Assembly: GCA_009693235.1 (NCBI GenBank)
Contig: SHXR01000035.1
Coordinates: 1 to 45,914 of the forward strand
Direction: 5' to 3'
Origin: Betaproteobacteria bacterium
Lineage (GTDB): Bacteria; Pseudomonadota; Gammaproteobacteria; Burkholderiales; SG8-39
DNA length: 45,914 bases
Under the pieces are notes generated by a model that saw only the letters and a program-made list of their open reading frames with translations, was not told where the DNA came from and ran no database searches. A program made the position numbers and the translations under genes. Below are positions 35,891 to 42,625 of the stretch, piece after piece; the stretch's first letter is position 1, and the number at the start of each line of letters is the position of its first letter.

Positions 35891-36653
35891 GGCAATGTCT
35901 CGCACTAGATCGATGGTGCCGTGCGGCAGCATCACTATGGAAAGATGCGGAAAGGTCCTGCTGTAAGCGACCGCACGGGAAAAACTGAGCAGCTTAATGC
36001 TGAGCGCATAGAGCAGTGTCCGCACCAACCCGGTTTCCGGTGCAGCAACGACGAACATCGCATCGATCTTGCCATTGAGCAGTGCGATGGCTGCTTGGTC
36101 AGGGGGCGAGATCGAGCAGCGTGGATGGCGGTCCATCAGCGGCGTTGGCGCGCAAGATTTCCAGGGCGAGTTGCCGGGTACCGCTGCCGACCTGGCCGAT
36201 CGCAATCCGCTTTCCAGTGAGCTCTTTGACCCGATCAAGTGACCTTGATGATCGATAGAACACCCAGACCGGCTCATAGAACGCGGCGCCAAGCGATACC
36301 AGGCCCTCGCTGGTATCAGCACGTAGAATGCCAGCTTGGGTGAAGCCCGCGTCTGCATCGCGTAGACGCTCGACATTTTCCACCGCGCCGGCCGATGGCT
36401 TCAGTTCAATTTCCACGCCGTGCCGTCGCGAGTGTTCGCGATATTTTTCCGCCACGAGGTGGTAGGCGCCCGACGCCGACCCGGTCGACATGACGAACGT
36501 CGACGGTGGCGCGGGACGGACAAATTGGTAAGCGATCCAGAACGCGCCGATGGTGAACGCCAGCATCGGCAGCCCGACGACAATCGCATCGCGGAGCGAA
36601 ATATTGGAAAGCCGCAGTTTGTGGGTGGCGAATGGACCATGGCGTAACCGCAC
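35891..36653 (-). pseudogene. TAXI-family TRAP transporter solute-binding subunit, frameshifted and truncated
   Basis: Starts at ATG 36653 with a membrane anchor (IVVGLPMLAFTIGAFWIAYQF) and the TAXI ligand domain: FVMSTGSASGAYHLVAEKYRE, IELKPSAGAVENVERL, PVWVFYRSSRSL and ELTGKRIAIGQVGSGTRQLA. An extra C in the run at 36102-36106 breaks the frame; the next frame continues as PPDQAAIALLNGKIDAMFVV and APETGLVRTLLYA. The normal protein goes on for roughly 200 more residues; here it stops at LVRDI and changes abruptly into EAL sequence. Normally TAXI proteins bind carboxylates such as glutamate for TRAP transport; no transporter genes remain. Confidence 0.8.
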
Positions 36654-36721
36654 GATTCCTCCTTGGGGACAGGGGCTGATTACCCCGCGACCGTTGCTGC
36701 ATTGTAGGGGAGGGCTACCGC

Positions 36722-36817
36722 AAGGGAATCACTGAACAAGGGGGCTCGCCCCCTTGTAACTCCCTGAATATTTGAGCACGCTGATTACGCGCGATAGCTT
36801 AATCAGCGTTTCCCTAA
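36722..36817 (-). repeat. MITE-like palindromic repeat, copy B (inverted relative to A)
   Basis: 96 bp, read on the minus strand: TTAGGGAAACGCTGATTAAG at one end, the same first hairpin with loop AGCTATCGCGCG, the second hairpin ACAAGGGGGC / GCCCCCTTGT, and TCAGTGATTCCCTTG at the other end. It lies 69 bases upstream of the TAXI remnant start. A -10-like TACAAT (minus strand, 36701-36706) sits just outside it. With copy A it brackets the TAXI/EAL wreck in opposite orientation. Confidence 0.9.
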
Positions 36818-37030
36818 ATTGGACGATCGGCGCGGCGTTGGTGATTGCAGAAGACGGTCTCGGGCATGATTCGCGTAGCGGTGGAGGAATCAAATCAATA
36901 TCGAGCTTTCGGAACAACTCCATGCGGAACATGTTTGCATCATTGCCGGTCATTCGCTTACGATTACCCCCGGGGCAGTCAAGCGGCAGTCCGGCGGGAA
37001 GCGTGACCCGTTCGATCGTCATCGGTTGTC
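36818..37030. other. Unassigned stretch, possible truncated gene ending inside repeat B
   Basis: On the minus strand, ATG 37022 opens a 97-codon frame (MTIERVTLPAGLPLDCPGGN, then more) whose last 29 codons lie within repeat B (ETLIKLSRVISVLKYSGSYK and on to the stop at 36729). The first 68 residues match no family I recognise. It may be a gene cut by the insertion, or chance. No ribosome-binding site is evident. Confidence 0.3.
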
Positions 37031-37522
37031 ATGATGGCGGGAGCGATGCCATGGCCGCAACCATCGCCAATCGTGGGAAACCACAAAGGGAGAGCGATTC
37101 TGAATAAAGGTAAAGCCCAACCGGCCCAGGATCCTCGGCTCGCCAAGTGGCGCGACGAGGGGACGATCCTCACGGTCTTTCTCACCAATGGCACGCGCCT
37201 CGAAGGCAAGATCATCGGCTTCGACCCCCAAACTATCTTGGTGGATTCGGGCGACCAGAGTCTCGTCTACAAAACGATGATCCTCACCATTTCCCCGCCA
37301 CGCAAAGGCGCACGAACCGGTCGTCGTCCGCCCCCACGTGCTGGCGGACGCTTTGATAGCCAGCCGCGGGAAGGTCGTCCCTATCGCGATGCTGCGGGCG
37401 GCGTGGGAGAGGGCGCGCCCGATGATGCGCCACCGCTCTTGCGCGAGCGTGGGGAAGGTGCCCCGCCACGTGAGCCGCGGGTGCCGGTTGTCCGGTATAA
37501 ACGCCGGTTGCCCGACCGGTAG
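37031..37522 (+). CDS. Hfq-like (Sm-fold) RNA-binding protein with long basic C-terminal tail
   Basis: 163 residues. Residues 25-90 align with Hfq without gaps of note: LNKGKAQPAQDP (Gln33/Asp34/Pro35 equal Gln8-Asp9-Pro10 of E. coli), Sm1 as LTVFLTNGTRLEGKIIGFD and Sm2 as SLVYKTMILTISPP. The core differs at key RNA sites: YKH becomes YKT (Thr82 for His57), FDQF becomes FDPQT (no Phe42), and the rim RRER patch reads KWRDE. The last 70 residues are rich in Arg, Pro and Gly (RGG-like), unlike the acidic tip of E. coli Hfq. Start: ATG 37031 or 37034 as listed, yet AAAGGGAGAG lies just before codon 23 (ATT), so a shorter start is possible. No miaA or hflX neighbours. Probably not the housekeeping Hfq. 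Confidence 0.75.
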   Translation: MMAGAMPWPQPSPIVGNHKGRAILNKGKAQPAQDPRLAKWRDEGTILTVFLTNGTRLEGKIIGFDPQTILVDSGDQSLVYKTMILTISPPRKGARTGRRPPPRAGGRFDSQPREGRPYRDAAGGVGEGAPDDAPPLLRERGEGAPPREPRVPVVRYKRRLPDR

Positions 37523-37555
37523 ATAGCTTCCTGCCCCCCAATCAACGAACCAACG

Positions 37556-37831
37556 ATGGATCTCCTATTATGGCGTCATGCGGAAGCCGAAGATGGCGCC
37601 AACGATTTAGCACGCAAGCTTACCAAGCGGGGCGAAAAGCAGGCGAGCCGCGTTGCGTCGTGGCTGCTCGAGCGCCTTCCCGAACAAGTCTTGCTGTTGT
37701 CTAGCCCGGCGGTGCGCACGCGCCAAACCGCTGTGGCGCTTGGCAAGCCGTTCGACGTCGAAGAGCGACTCGCGCCGGGTCGATCGCTCGCTGATCTCAT
37801 TGCGGCGTCGGGTTGGCCGCATGTTCGCTGA
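37556..37831 (+). CDS. SixA-like histidine phosphatase, 3'-truncated
   Basis: 91 residues where the family has about 150-165. The N-terminal half is well kept: LLLWRHAEAEDGANDLARKLTKRG holds the RHG-type catalytic motif RHAEA with the phospho-histidine, and LLSSPAVRTRQTAVAL follows. The second catalytic His block (VGHxP) and everything after about residue 87 are missing: near 37815-37822 the sequence becomes the antisense of the acyl-CoA dehydrogenase 3' region. SixA dephosphorylates His-phosphotransfer proteins; this fragment lacks half the active site and is probably inactive. ATG 37556 is 34 bases after the Hfq-like gene. Confidence 0.7.
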   Translation: MDLLLWRHAEAEDGANDLARKLTKRGEKQASRVASWLLERLPEQVLLLSSPAVRTRQTAVALGKPFDVEERLAPGRSLADLIAASGWPHVR

Positions 37832-39323
37832 GCAGGGCATATTGCACCGCGCACGCCAGTCGCTCGACCACCACTCGCGCGTGCCATTCTAGCGTGCCCG
37901 GGTCGGCCAGCAGGTCGCGGATCACCCGCAAAGTTTGGCTGAGCCGCGGATCGGCGTTCGCTCGCGCATCGAGCATTGTCATCAGCGCGGCGAACGCATC
38001 CGGTTCGCGCTGCATCGTGCGAAGCACGTCAAGGCAGATCACATTGCCACTGCCTTCCCAGATACTGTTGAGCGGCGCCTCGCGATAAAATCGGGCCAGC
38101 GGACTTTCTTCGACGTAGCCTGCGCCACCCAGACATTTCATTGCCTCGACCGCGACCGCCGGAACCCGCTTGCAGCTCCAATATTTTGCGATAGGCGTAA
38201 GCGGGCGCGCAATGCCTGCCTCGGTCGGATCGCTCGCGCGCCGATCGAATGCCCGTGCCAATCGGAATGCAACCAGCATGGCCGCTTCCGTTTCGATGGC
38301 AAGATCGGCCAACACGTTTTGCATGAGCGGTTGGCGCGCCAGGCGCAGACCGAACGCGTCACGATGATCGGTGTGGTGAATTGCTTCGTTCAACAATGCC
38401 CGCATGAAACCGGCATTGGCGACCACGATATCAAAGCGGGTGAGATGGGCCATTTCGATTATGGTGGGGATGCCGCGGCCTTCGTCACCCACCCGCCACG
38501 CCAAGGTGTCGTCATATTCTATTTCACAGGAGGCGTTTGAACGATTGCCGCACTTGTCCTTCAGACGTTGAATGAGAAACGTGTTGCGCGCACCATCATC
38601 CAGCGAGCGCGGTACAAAAAAAGCACGTCAAGCCCCGTTCGGTACGGGCAAGCGAAAAAAAGCGTCTGACATCGGCGCCGAACAGAACCACTTGTGTCCG
38701 GTCAATCGATAGTCGTTGACGGTGATGTGTACCGCCCGGGTGGTATTGGCGCGCAGATCCGATCCGCCTCGTTTTTCCGTCATGGCCATGCCGATCGTGA
38801 CCGCGCGCTTCGCTGCGACCGGCAGCGGGCGCGGGTCGTAGTCTTCGGTAAGGAGCTTGGCTTCCCATCGGGCGGCGAGATCGGGCACAGCATGCAGCAT
38901 ATGCGCGGCAGCAAATGACATCGTGACCGGACATGACACGCCGTGTTCAAGCTGATTCCACAAATAGTTGAGCGCGGCACGGGCGACGAATGCGCCATCA
39001 CGGTTCGCTGTCCAAGCGAGCGCATGCAAGCCCGCGCCAAAGACCGTGCTCATCAAGGCATGGTAGGCGGGATGAAACTCGACCGCATCGATGCGCCGGC
39101 CGAACCGATCATGGGTATGCAGTTCTGGAATATAGCGGTTCGCCTGCGCCGCCAACGATTGCAGGGCTTCACTGCCAACCGCCCTTGCCAACATGCCGGC
39201 ACGCGCATCGATCCAACCGCCGCCTTCACGCGCCACCGTCGTTCGCAACAGCACATCGCCCGACCGCGGATCGTAGCCGGTGAATGGCGGTGGTTGGTTC
39301 GTGACTTCGTGGGTGCGCGTCAT
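37797..39323 (-). pseudogene. AidB-like acyl-CoA dehydrogenase, two compensating frameshifts and lost C-terminus
   Basis: The N-terminal part (ATG 39323) has the AidB-type opening THEVTNQPPPFTGYDPRSGD and the FAD region MAMTEKRGGSDLRANTT. After TGHKWFCSAPMSDAFF the frame slips at a T7 run (plus-strand A-run 38655-38661, one base short) and slips back at a second run (about 38616-38622, one base over). Then comes RNTFLIQRLKDKCGNRSNAS and the C-terminal half from about 38504 (GIPTIIEMAHLTRFD, AVEAMKCLGGAGYVEESP, IWEGSGNVICLDVLR). The end ALLSEHA then changes to the antisense of the SixA-like gene; the last 60 or more residues are missing. Both indels lie in A/T homopolymers and could be read errors, but the lost end cannot. 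Confidence 0.85.
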
Positions 39324-39385
39324 GGCGAATCTCAGTCGGCCTTAGCACCGGAACCCGTCAACAAACTGACCCAAGCGGCGCTTAC

Positions 39386-39514
39386 TTAAGGGAACGCTGA
39401 TTAAGCTATCTCGCGCAATCAGCGTGACCATGTTTTTCAGGGAGTTACGAGAGGTAATGGAGGGGTTGGGGCCCCTTCATCCCCAACAAGCCCCTTTGTT
39501 CAGTGATTCCTTAA
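39386..39514 (+). repeat. MITE-like palindromic repeat, copy C
   Basis: 129 bp, same orientation as A. Left end TTAAGGGAACGCTGATTAAG, right end TTCAGTGATTCCTTAA. The first hairpin keeps its sequence apart from one innermost mismatch. The second hairpin is replaced by a longer, different palindrome (GGGGTTGGGG against CCCCAACAAGCCCC). The right-end TTAA (39511-39514) contains, on the minus strand, the stop codon of the enolase-superfamily gene. Confidence 0.85.
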
Positions 39515-40662
39515 ACATAGCTCGGCCCTTCGATGACCGGATGCTTGGCAAGGAATGCTTCGTCCACATTCAGACCGATGCCGGGTTTCTCCAGCGGCCG
39601 CACGCAGCCGTCCTGGCCGATCTCGTAGGGCTTTTCGGTGAGGGCATCGCGAAAAAGATTGAGCTTCGAAACATCGGCCTCGAAGTAACCGCCATTTTCA
39701 ATCGCCGCAAGGAAGTGGATCGAAGCCGCCATATTGAGCCCGGTCATCGAGGTATGCGGATGGATGGGAATCTTGTGGGCGCTGGCCATCGCTGCGATGC
39801 GCAAGCCTTCGGTGATGCCGCCGGTCTTCGAGAGGTCGGGTTGCCAAATCGTAATCGCGCCGCATTCGAGCACTTGGTTGAACTCGAAGCGGGTGTAGTG
39901 GTTTTCACCGGCGGCAAGCGGGGTGTGTCCGTAGGTGGCGGCCTGTCGATACGCGGTGTAATCATGCGCTGGGAACGGTTCTTCGAGCCAGCCGATGCCG
40001 TGGTCGTCCAGCACCGGCATGACCTTGCGCACATCGCCAATGTGGTAGCCGGTATTGGCATCGGTAAGGATTTCCAGGTCGTCGCCAAACGCCTTGCGCA
40101 CCGCGGCAACACGCTCACAATCGCGGGCCGGCGAGTCACCGAGCCGGAGCTTGATAGCGCGATAACCTTGTTCGATCAGCGGGCGGGCTTCATCCACCAG
40201 CGCAGGCGGCGGTTGGTAACCGAGCGATACCCCACCGGCATACGCCTTGATGGGTTTGGCAGTGCCGCCGAGTAATTTGTAGAGCGGCCAGCCACAGGCC
40301 TTGCCACGGATATCCCACAGCGCAAGATCAATGCCGCTCATCGCCATGGCAGTCCCTGCGCCCATGCCGTGACTGGCGAGCTGTTTGTCGTAGATGGTTT
40401 TCCACGCGCCCACGACATCGCTTGCGTCCCGGCCTTTGATCAATTCGGCAAGCGTCGTATTGATGTGATGCGCGATCGCCCCAGGGGAGCGCGAATGATG
40501 GGATTCTCCCCAGCCGATCAGGCCACCCGCGGTCATGACCTTGACGATCACCGTGTCGCGCTTCACGACACGACCGACACCGAGGGTCAAGCTGGCCGAG
40601 GGGGGTACCGGAAAAGACGAGGCAAACGCTTTGACATCAATAATTTTCAGATCGGCATTCAT
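39511..40662 (-). CDS. Mandelate racemase/muconate lactonizing enzyme family protein
   Basis: 383-residue enolase-superfamily enzyme. Active-site residues by pattern: Lys171 (AIKLRLG, KxR), metal ligands Asp201 (LTDANTGYH), Glu227 or Glu228 (WLEEPF), Glu253 (AAGENHY), Asp276 (WQPDLSKTGG) and His303 (HPHTSMTG). The KxR pattern and HPH resemble sugar-acid dehydratases or mandelate-racemase-like members; the substrate cannot be named. Start ATG 40662 has AAGGA upstream, formed where repeat D meets the leader (CCCTAAGGACATTCC). The stop TAA lies in the terminal TTAA of repeat C, so this single gene is exactly bracketed by two direct repeat copies. No frameshift is seen, in contrast to the neighbours. 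Confidence 0.92.
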   Translation of the reverse strand: MNADLKIIDVKAFASSFPVPPSASLTLGVGRVVKRDTVIVKVMTAGGLIGWGESHHSRSPGAIAHHINTTLAELIKGRDASDVVGAWKTIYDKQLASHGMGAGTAMAMSGIDLALWDIRGKACGWPLYKLLGGTAKPIKAYAGGVSLGYQPPPALVDEARPLIEQGYRAIKLRLGDSPARDCERVAAVRKAFGDDLEILTDANTGYHIGDVRKVMPVLDDHGIGWLEEPFPAHDYTAYRQAATYGHTPLAAGENHYTRFEFNQVLECGAITIWQPDLSKTGGITEGLRIAAMASAHKIPIHPHTSMTGLNMAASIHFLAAIENGGYFEADVSKLNLFRDALTEKPYEIGQDGCVRPLEKPGIGLNVDEAFLAKHPVIEGPSYV

Positions 40663-40671
40663 GGAATGTCC

Positions 40672-40711
40672 TTAGGGAAGCGTTGATTAAGCTATCCCGC
40701 GTAATCAACGT
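40672..40711 (+). repeat. MITE-like repeat, partial copy D (first hairpin only)
   Basis: 40 bp: TTAGGGAAGCGTTGATTAAG, loop AGCTATCCCGCG identical to copy A, and TAATCAACGT. Compared with A, the stem has C to T on the left (40683) and the matching G to A on the right (40708), so pairing is kept. The second half of the element is missing. Its right arm holds the stop TGA (minus strand, 40705-40707) of the dehalogenase gene. Confidence 0.85.
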
Positions 40712-41607
40712 GCGTGGCCGAAGGCTTGAACCGCGCGCCGGGCGATGTCTTCGCCCCATTCTTGAACAAAATGCCCAGCTTCGGGAGCCAGGTGTGGGGC
40801 CGCGCAGCCGCGAATCGAGGCGGCCAAGTCGTTCATCACCGTTGGACCGAGAACCGGATCGGTCGCGCCGATCGCCATGAAGGTCTGACCTTGCCACTGA
40901 TCGCGAAACCAGTCGCGAGCGGTCCGCGACAGGGCAGCCCCATCAGCGTCAGGCGTAGCGGGTACCAACTCCGGGAACCGGCGCACACCGGCCTTATAGC
41001 GAATGTCCGGATAGGGTGCGTCATAGGCGGCGGCCTCTGCATCAGTGAGATGCGGGCAGGTGCGCTTCATGAGCTTTCCGGCGGCAATATCCGGGTTCTT
41101 TGCCACCCAAGCACGCCAGTCGATGAACCCTTTGGTGAGCGGGCGGTCGCCGGTGGCGAACATGGTGTTCATCGCGAGGAGCCCGGCGAACCGGTCGGGC
41201 ATTGTCATTGGCACGGTCAAGCCAAGCAACCCGCCCCAATCCTGGCAGACCAAGATCATCCCCTTCAATTCGAGACGTTCGATGAACCTAAGTAAGGTGT
41301 CGCGATGTCGGGTGAACGTGTAGAACCACTGGTCATCCGGCTTATCCGATCGCCCAAAACCAAAAAAATCGGGCGCCACGACGCGTGCACCGGCGCCTAC
41401 AAACGTGGGGATCATGCGCCGAAACAGATAGGCCCAGGTCGGTTCCCCATGCAAACAAAGATAGACCTCGCGCGCGTTCGCGGGGCCTTCGTCGATGTAG
41501 TGCAAACGTAGTCCAGCGAAACCGGGCAAATCGTTAATGTAGCGTGGCGCGTAGGGGAATCCGGGAAGCACTGCAAAGCGGGTGTCGGGCGTGCGGAGGA
41601 TTTCCAT
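40705..41607 (-). CDS. Haloalkane dehalogenase (DhlA-like, HLD-I type)
   Basis: 300-residue alpha/beta hydrolase. Residues match the layout of DhlA (D124, W125, E56, H289): nucleophile Asp123 with halide-binding Trp124 in LVCQDWGGLLGL, oxyanion-side Glu55 in LHGEPTWAYLFRRM, and base His279 in APEAGHFVQEWG; the acid is probably the Asp of GATDPVLG near 250. The N-terminus MEILRTPDTRFAVLPGFPYAP is typical of this subfamily. The enzyme would hydrolyse haloalkanes to alcohol and halide, although some family members act on other substrates. Start ATG 41607 is chosen because the open frame to 41793 runs through low-complexity repeat sequence. The stop codon is inside repeat D. Confidence 0.88.
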   Translation of the reverse strand: MEILRTPDTRFAVLPGFPYAPRYINDLPGFAGLRLHYIDEGPANAREVYLCLHGEPTWAYLFRRMIPTFVGAGARVVAPDFFGFGRSDKPDDQWFYTFTRHRDTLLRFIERLELKGMILVCQDWGGLLGLTVPMTMPDRFAGLLAMNTMFATGDRPLTKGFIDWRAWVAKNPDIAAGKLMKRTCPHLTDAEAAAYDAPYPDIRYKAGVRRFPELVPATPDADGAALSRTARDWFRDQWQGQTFMAIGATDPVLGPTVMNDLAASIRGCAAPHLAPEAGHFVQEWGEDIARRAVQAFGHAR

Positions 41608-41694
41608 GACGGGATGCGCTCGGGGGTAAGATTCGGCAAGTGTAAGGGTCACGGGTGACCCTGTGAAGGGTGGGTGCAGGGGGCTTAGGGGCAA

Positions 41695-41807
41695 GTGAAT
41701 CGTGAAAAGTGAAAAGTGAGCCCCCTCATCCCAACCTTCTCCCCCGGTGACGGGGAAGCAGGAACCTTTTACCTTTCGCTTCTCACCTTTCACTTCTCAT
41801 CATTCAC
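41695..41807. repeat. Imperfect inverted repeat of GTGAAAAG-type low-complexity sequence
   Basis: Arms at 41695-41720 (GTGAATCGTGAAAAGTGAAA onward) and 41782-41807 match in inverted orientation with about five mismatches in 26 bases. Between them lies CCCCTCATCCCAACCTTCTC and a CCCCGGTGACGGGG palindrome, a type of GC-rich spacer often dispersed in proteobacterial genomes. It fills the gap between the divergent dehalogenase and hydratase genes and must overlap their promoters. Confidence 0.7.
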
Positions 41808-41815
41808 TGCATCGA

Positions 41816-42625
41816 ATGAATCTGCACGCCATCGCCCACGACATCAAGGTCGCGCAAGATCTTCGTATGTCTTGTTCGCCGATCACTACCTCGCTACCCG
41901 CCTTCGACCAACTTGCCGCCTACGAGGTGGCCCGCCTTATCCATGAGCAAAGGTTGGCCGAAGGGGCGCAGCCGGTTGGGCGAAAAATCGGCTTTACCAA
42001 TCGCAATATCTGGCCTGAGTACGGCGTGTATGAGCCGATCTGGGCGCACATTTACGACCGGACCGTCACGCGGGTCTTGGGTCATCATGGGGCATGCAAT
42101 CTCGGACCTTTTGCAGAGCCCCGTATCGAACCGGAAATCATTCTGCATTTTCGGTCGGCGCCGCCGGTCACGCACGATCTGCACGCCATTCTCGCTTGCA
42201 TCGATTGGATCGCGCATGGGTTCGAAATCGTGCAATCGCATTTTCCGGATTGGCAATTCAAGGTCGCCGATACGATCGCTGATGCAAGCCTGCACGGTAC
42301 CTTGTTGATCGGCGAACCCGTCGAAGCGGCGCGGCTGGGAGATGACCTGCTTGGACGGCTGGCCAGCTTCACGATCAATCTTTCATGTGGTGATGAGGTG
42401 CGTGCGCGCGGCTGTGGCGCCAATGTCCTCGACAATCCGCTCGCCGCGGTGGCGCATCTGATCGCCAAGCTTGCCTCTCAATCGTCTTCGCCGCCGATCG
42501 GAGCAGGCGAGTTGATTACAACCGGAACGCTGACCGCGGCGCTGCCCATTCGTGCCGGTGAACGCTGGAGCACGTCGCTTGAGGGCATCGGATTACCCGC
42601 GATAAGCATTGATTTCACGGCGTGA
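41816..42625 (+). CDS. 2-keto-4-pentenoate hydratase family protein
   Basis: 269 residues of the fumarylacetoacetase-like hydratase/decarboxylase group (MhpD, DmpE, DmpH) of meta-cleavage pathways. Seen: LAAYEVARLIHEQRLAEGAQ, VGRKIGFTNRNIW, EPEIILHF (metal ligands Glu-x-Glu), CIDWIAHGFEIVQSHFPDW, VADTIADASLHG, and the C-terminal GELITTGTLTAALPI with GERWSTSLEGIGLPAISIDF. A vinylpyruvate hydratase or 4-oxalocrotonate decarboxylase role is likely, although the exact reaction is not fixed by sequence. Start ATG 41816. The stop overlaps the GTG of the MFS gene. Confidence 0.88.
   Translation: MNLHAIAHDIKVAQDLRMSCSPITTSLPAFDQLAAYEVARLIHEQRLAEGAQPVGRKIGFTNRNIWPEYGVYEPIWAHIYDRTVTRVLGHHGACNLGPFAEPRIEPEIILHFRSAPPVTHDLHAILACIDWIAHGFEIVQSHFPDWQFKVADTIADASLHGTLLIGEPVEAARLGDDLLGRLASFTINLSCGDEVRARGCGANVLDNPLAAVAHLIAKLASQSSSPPIGAGELITTGTLTAALPIRAGERWSTSLEGIGLPAISIDFTA

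Noticed and set aside
39424..40275. Plus-strand open frame of 283 codons
   Set aside because: Antisense to the enolase-superfamily gene, starting inside repeat C; the opposite strand carries all catalytic motifs.
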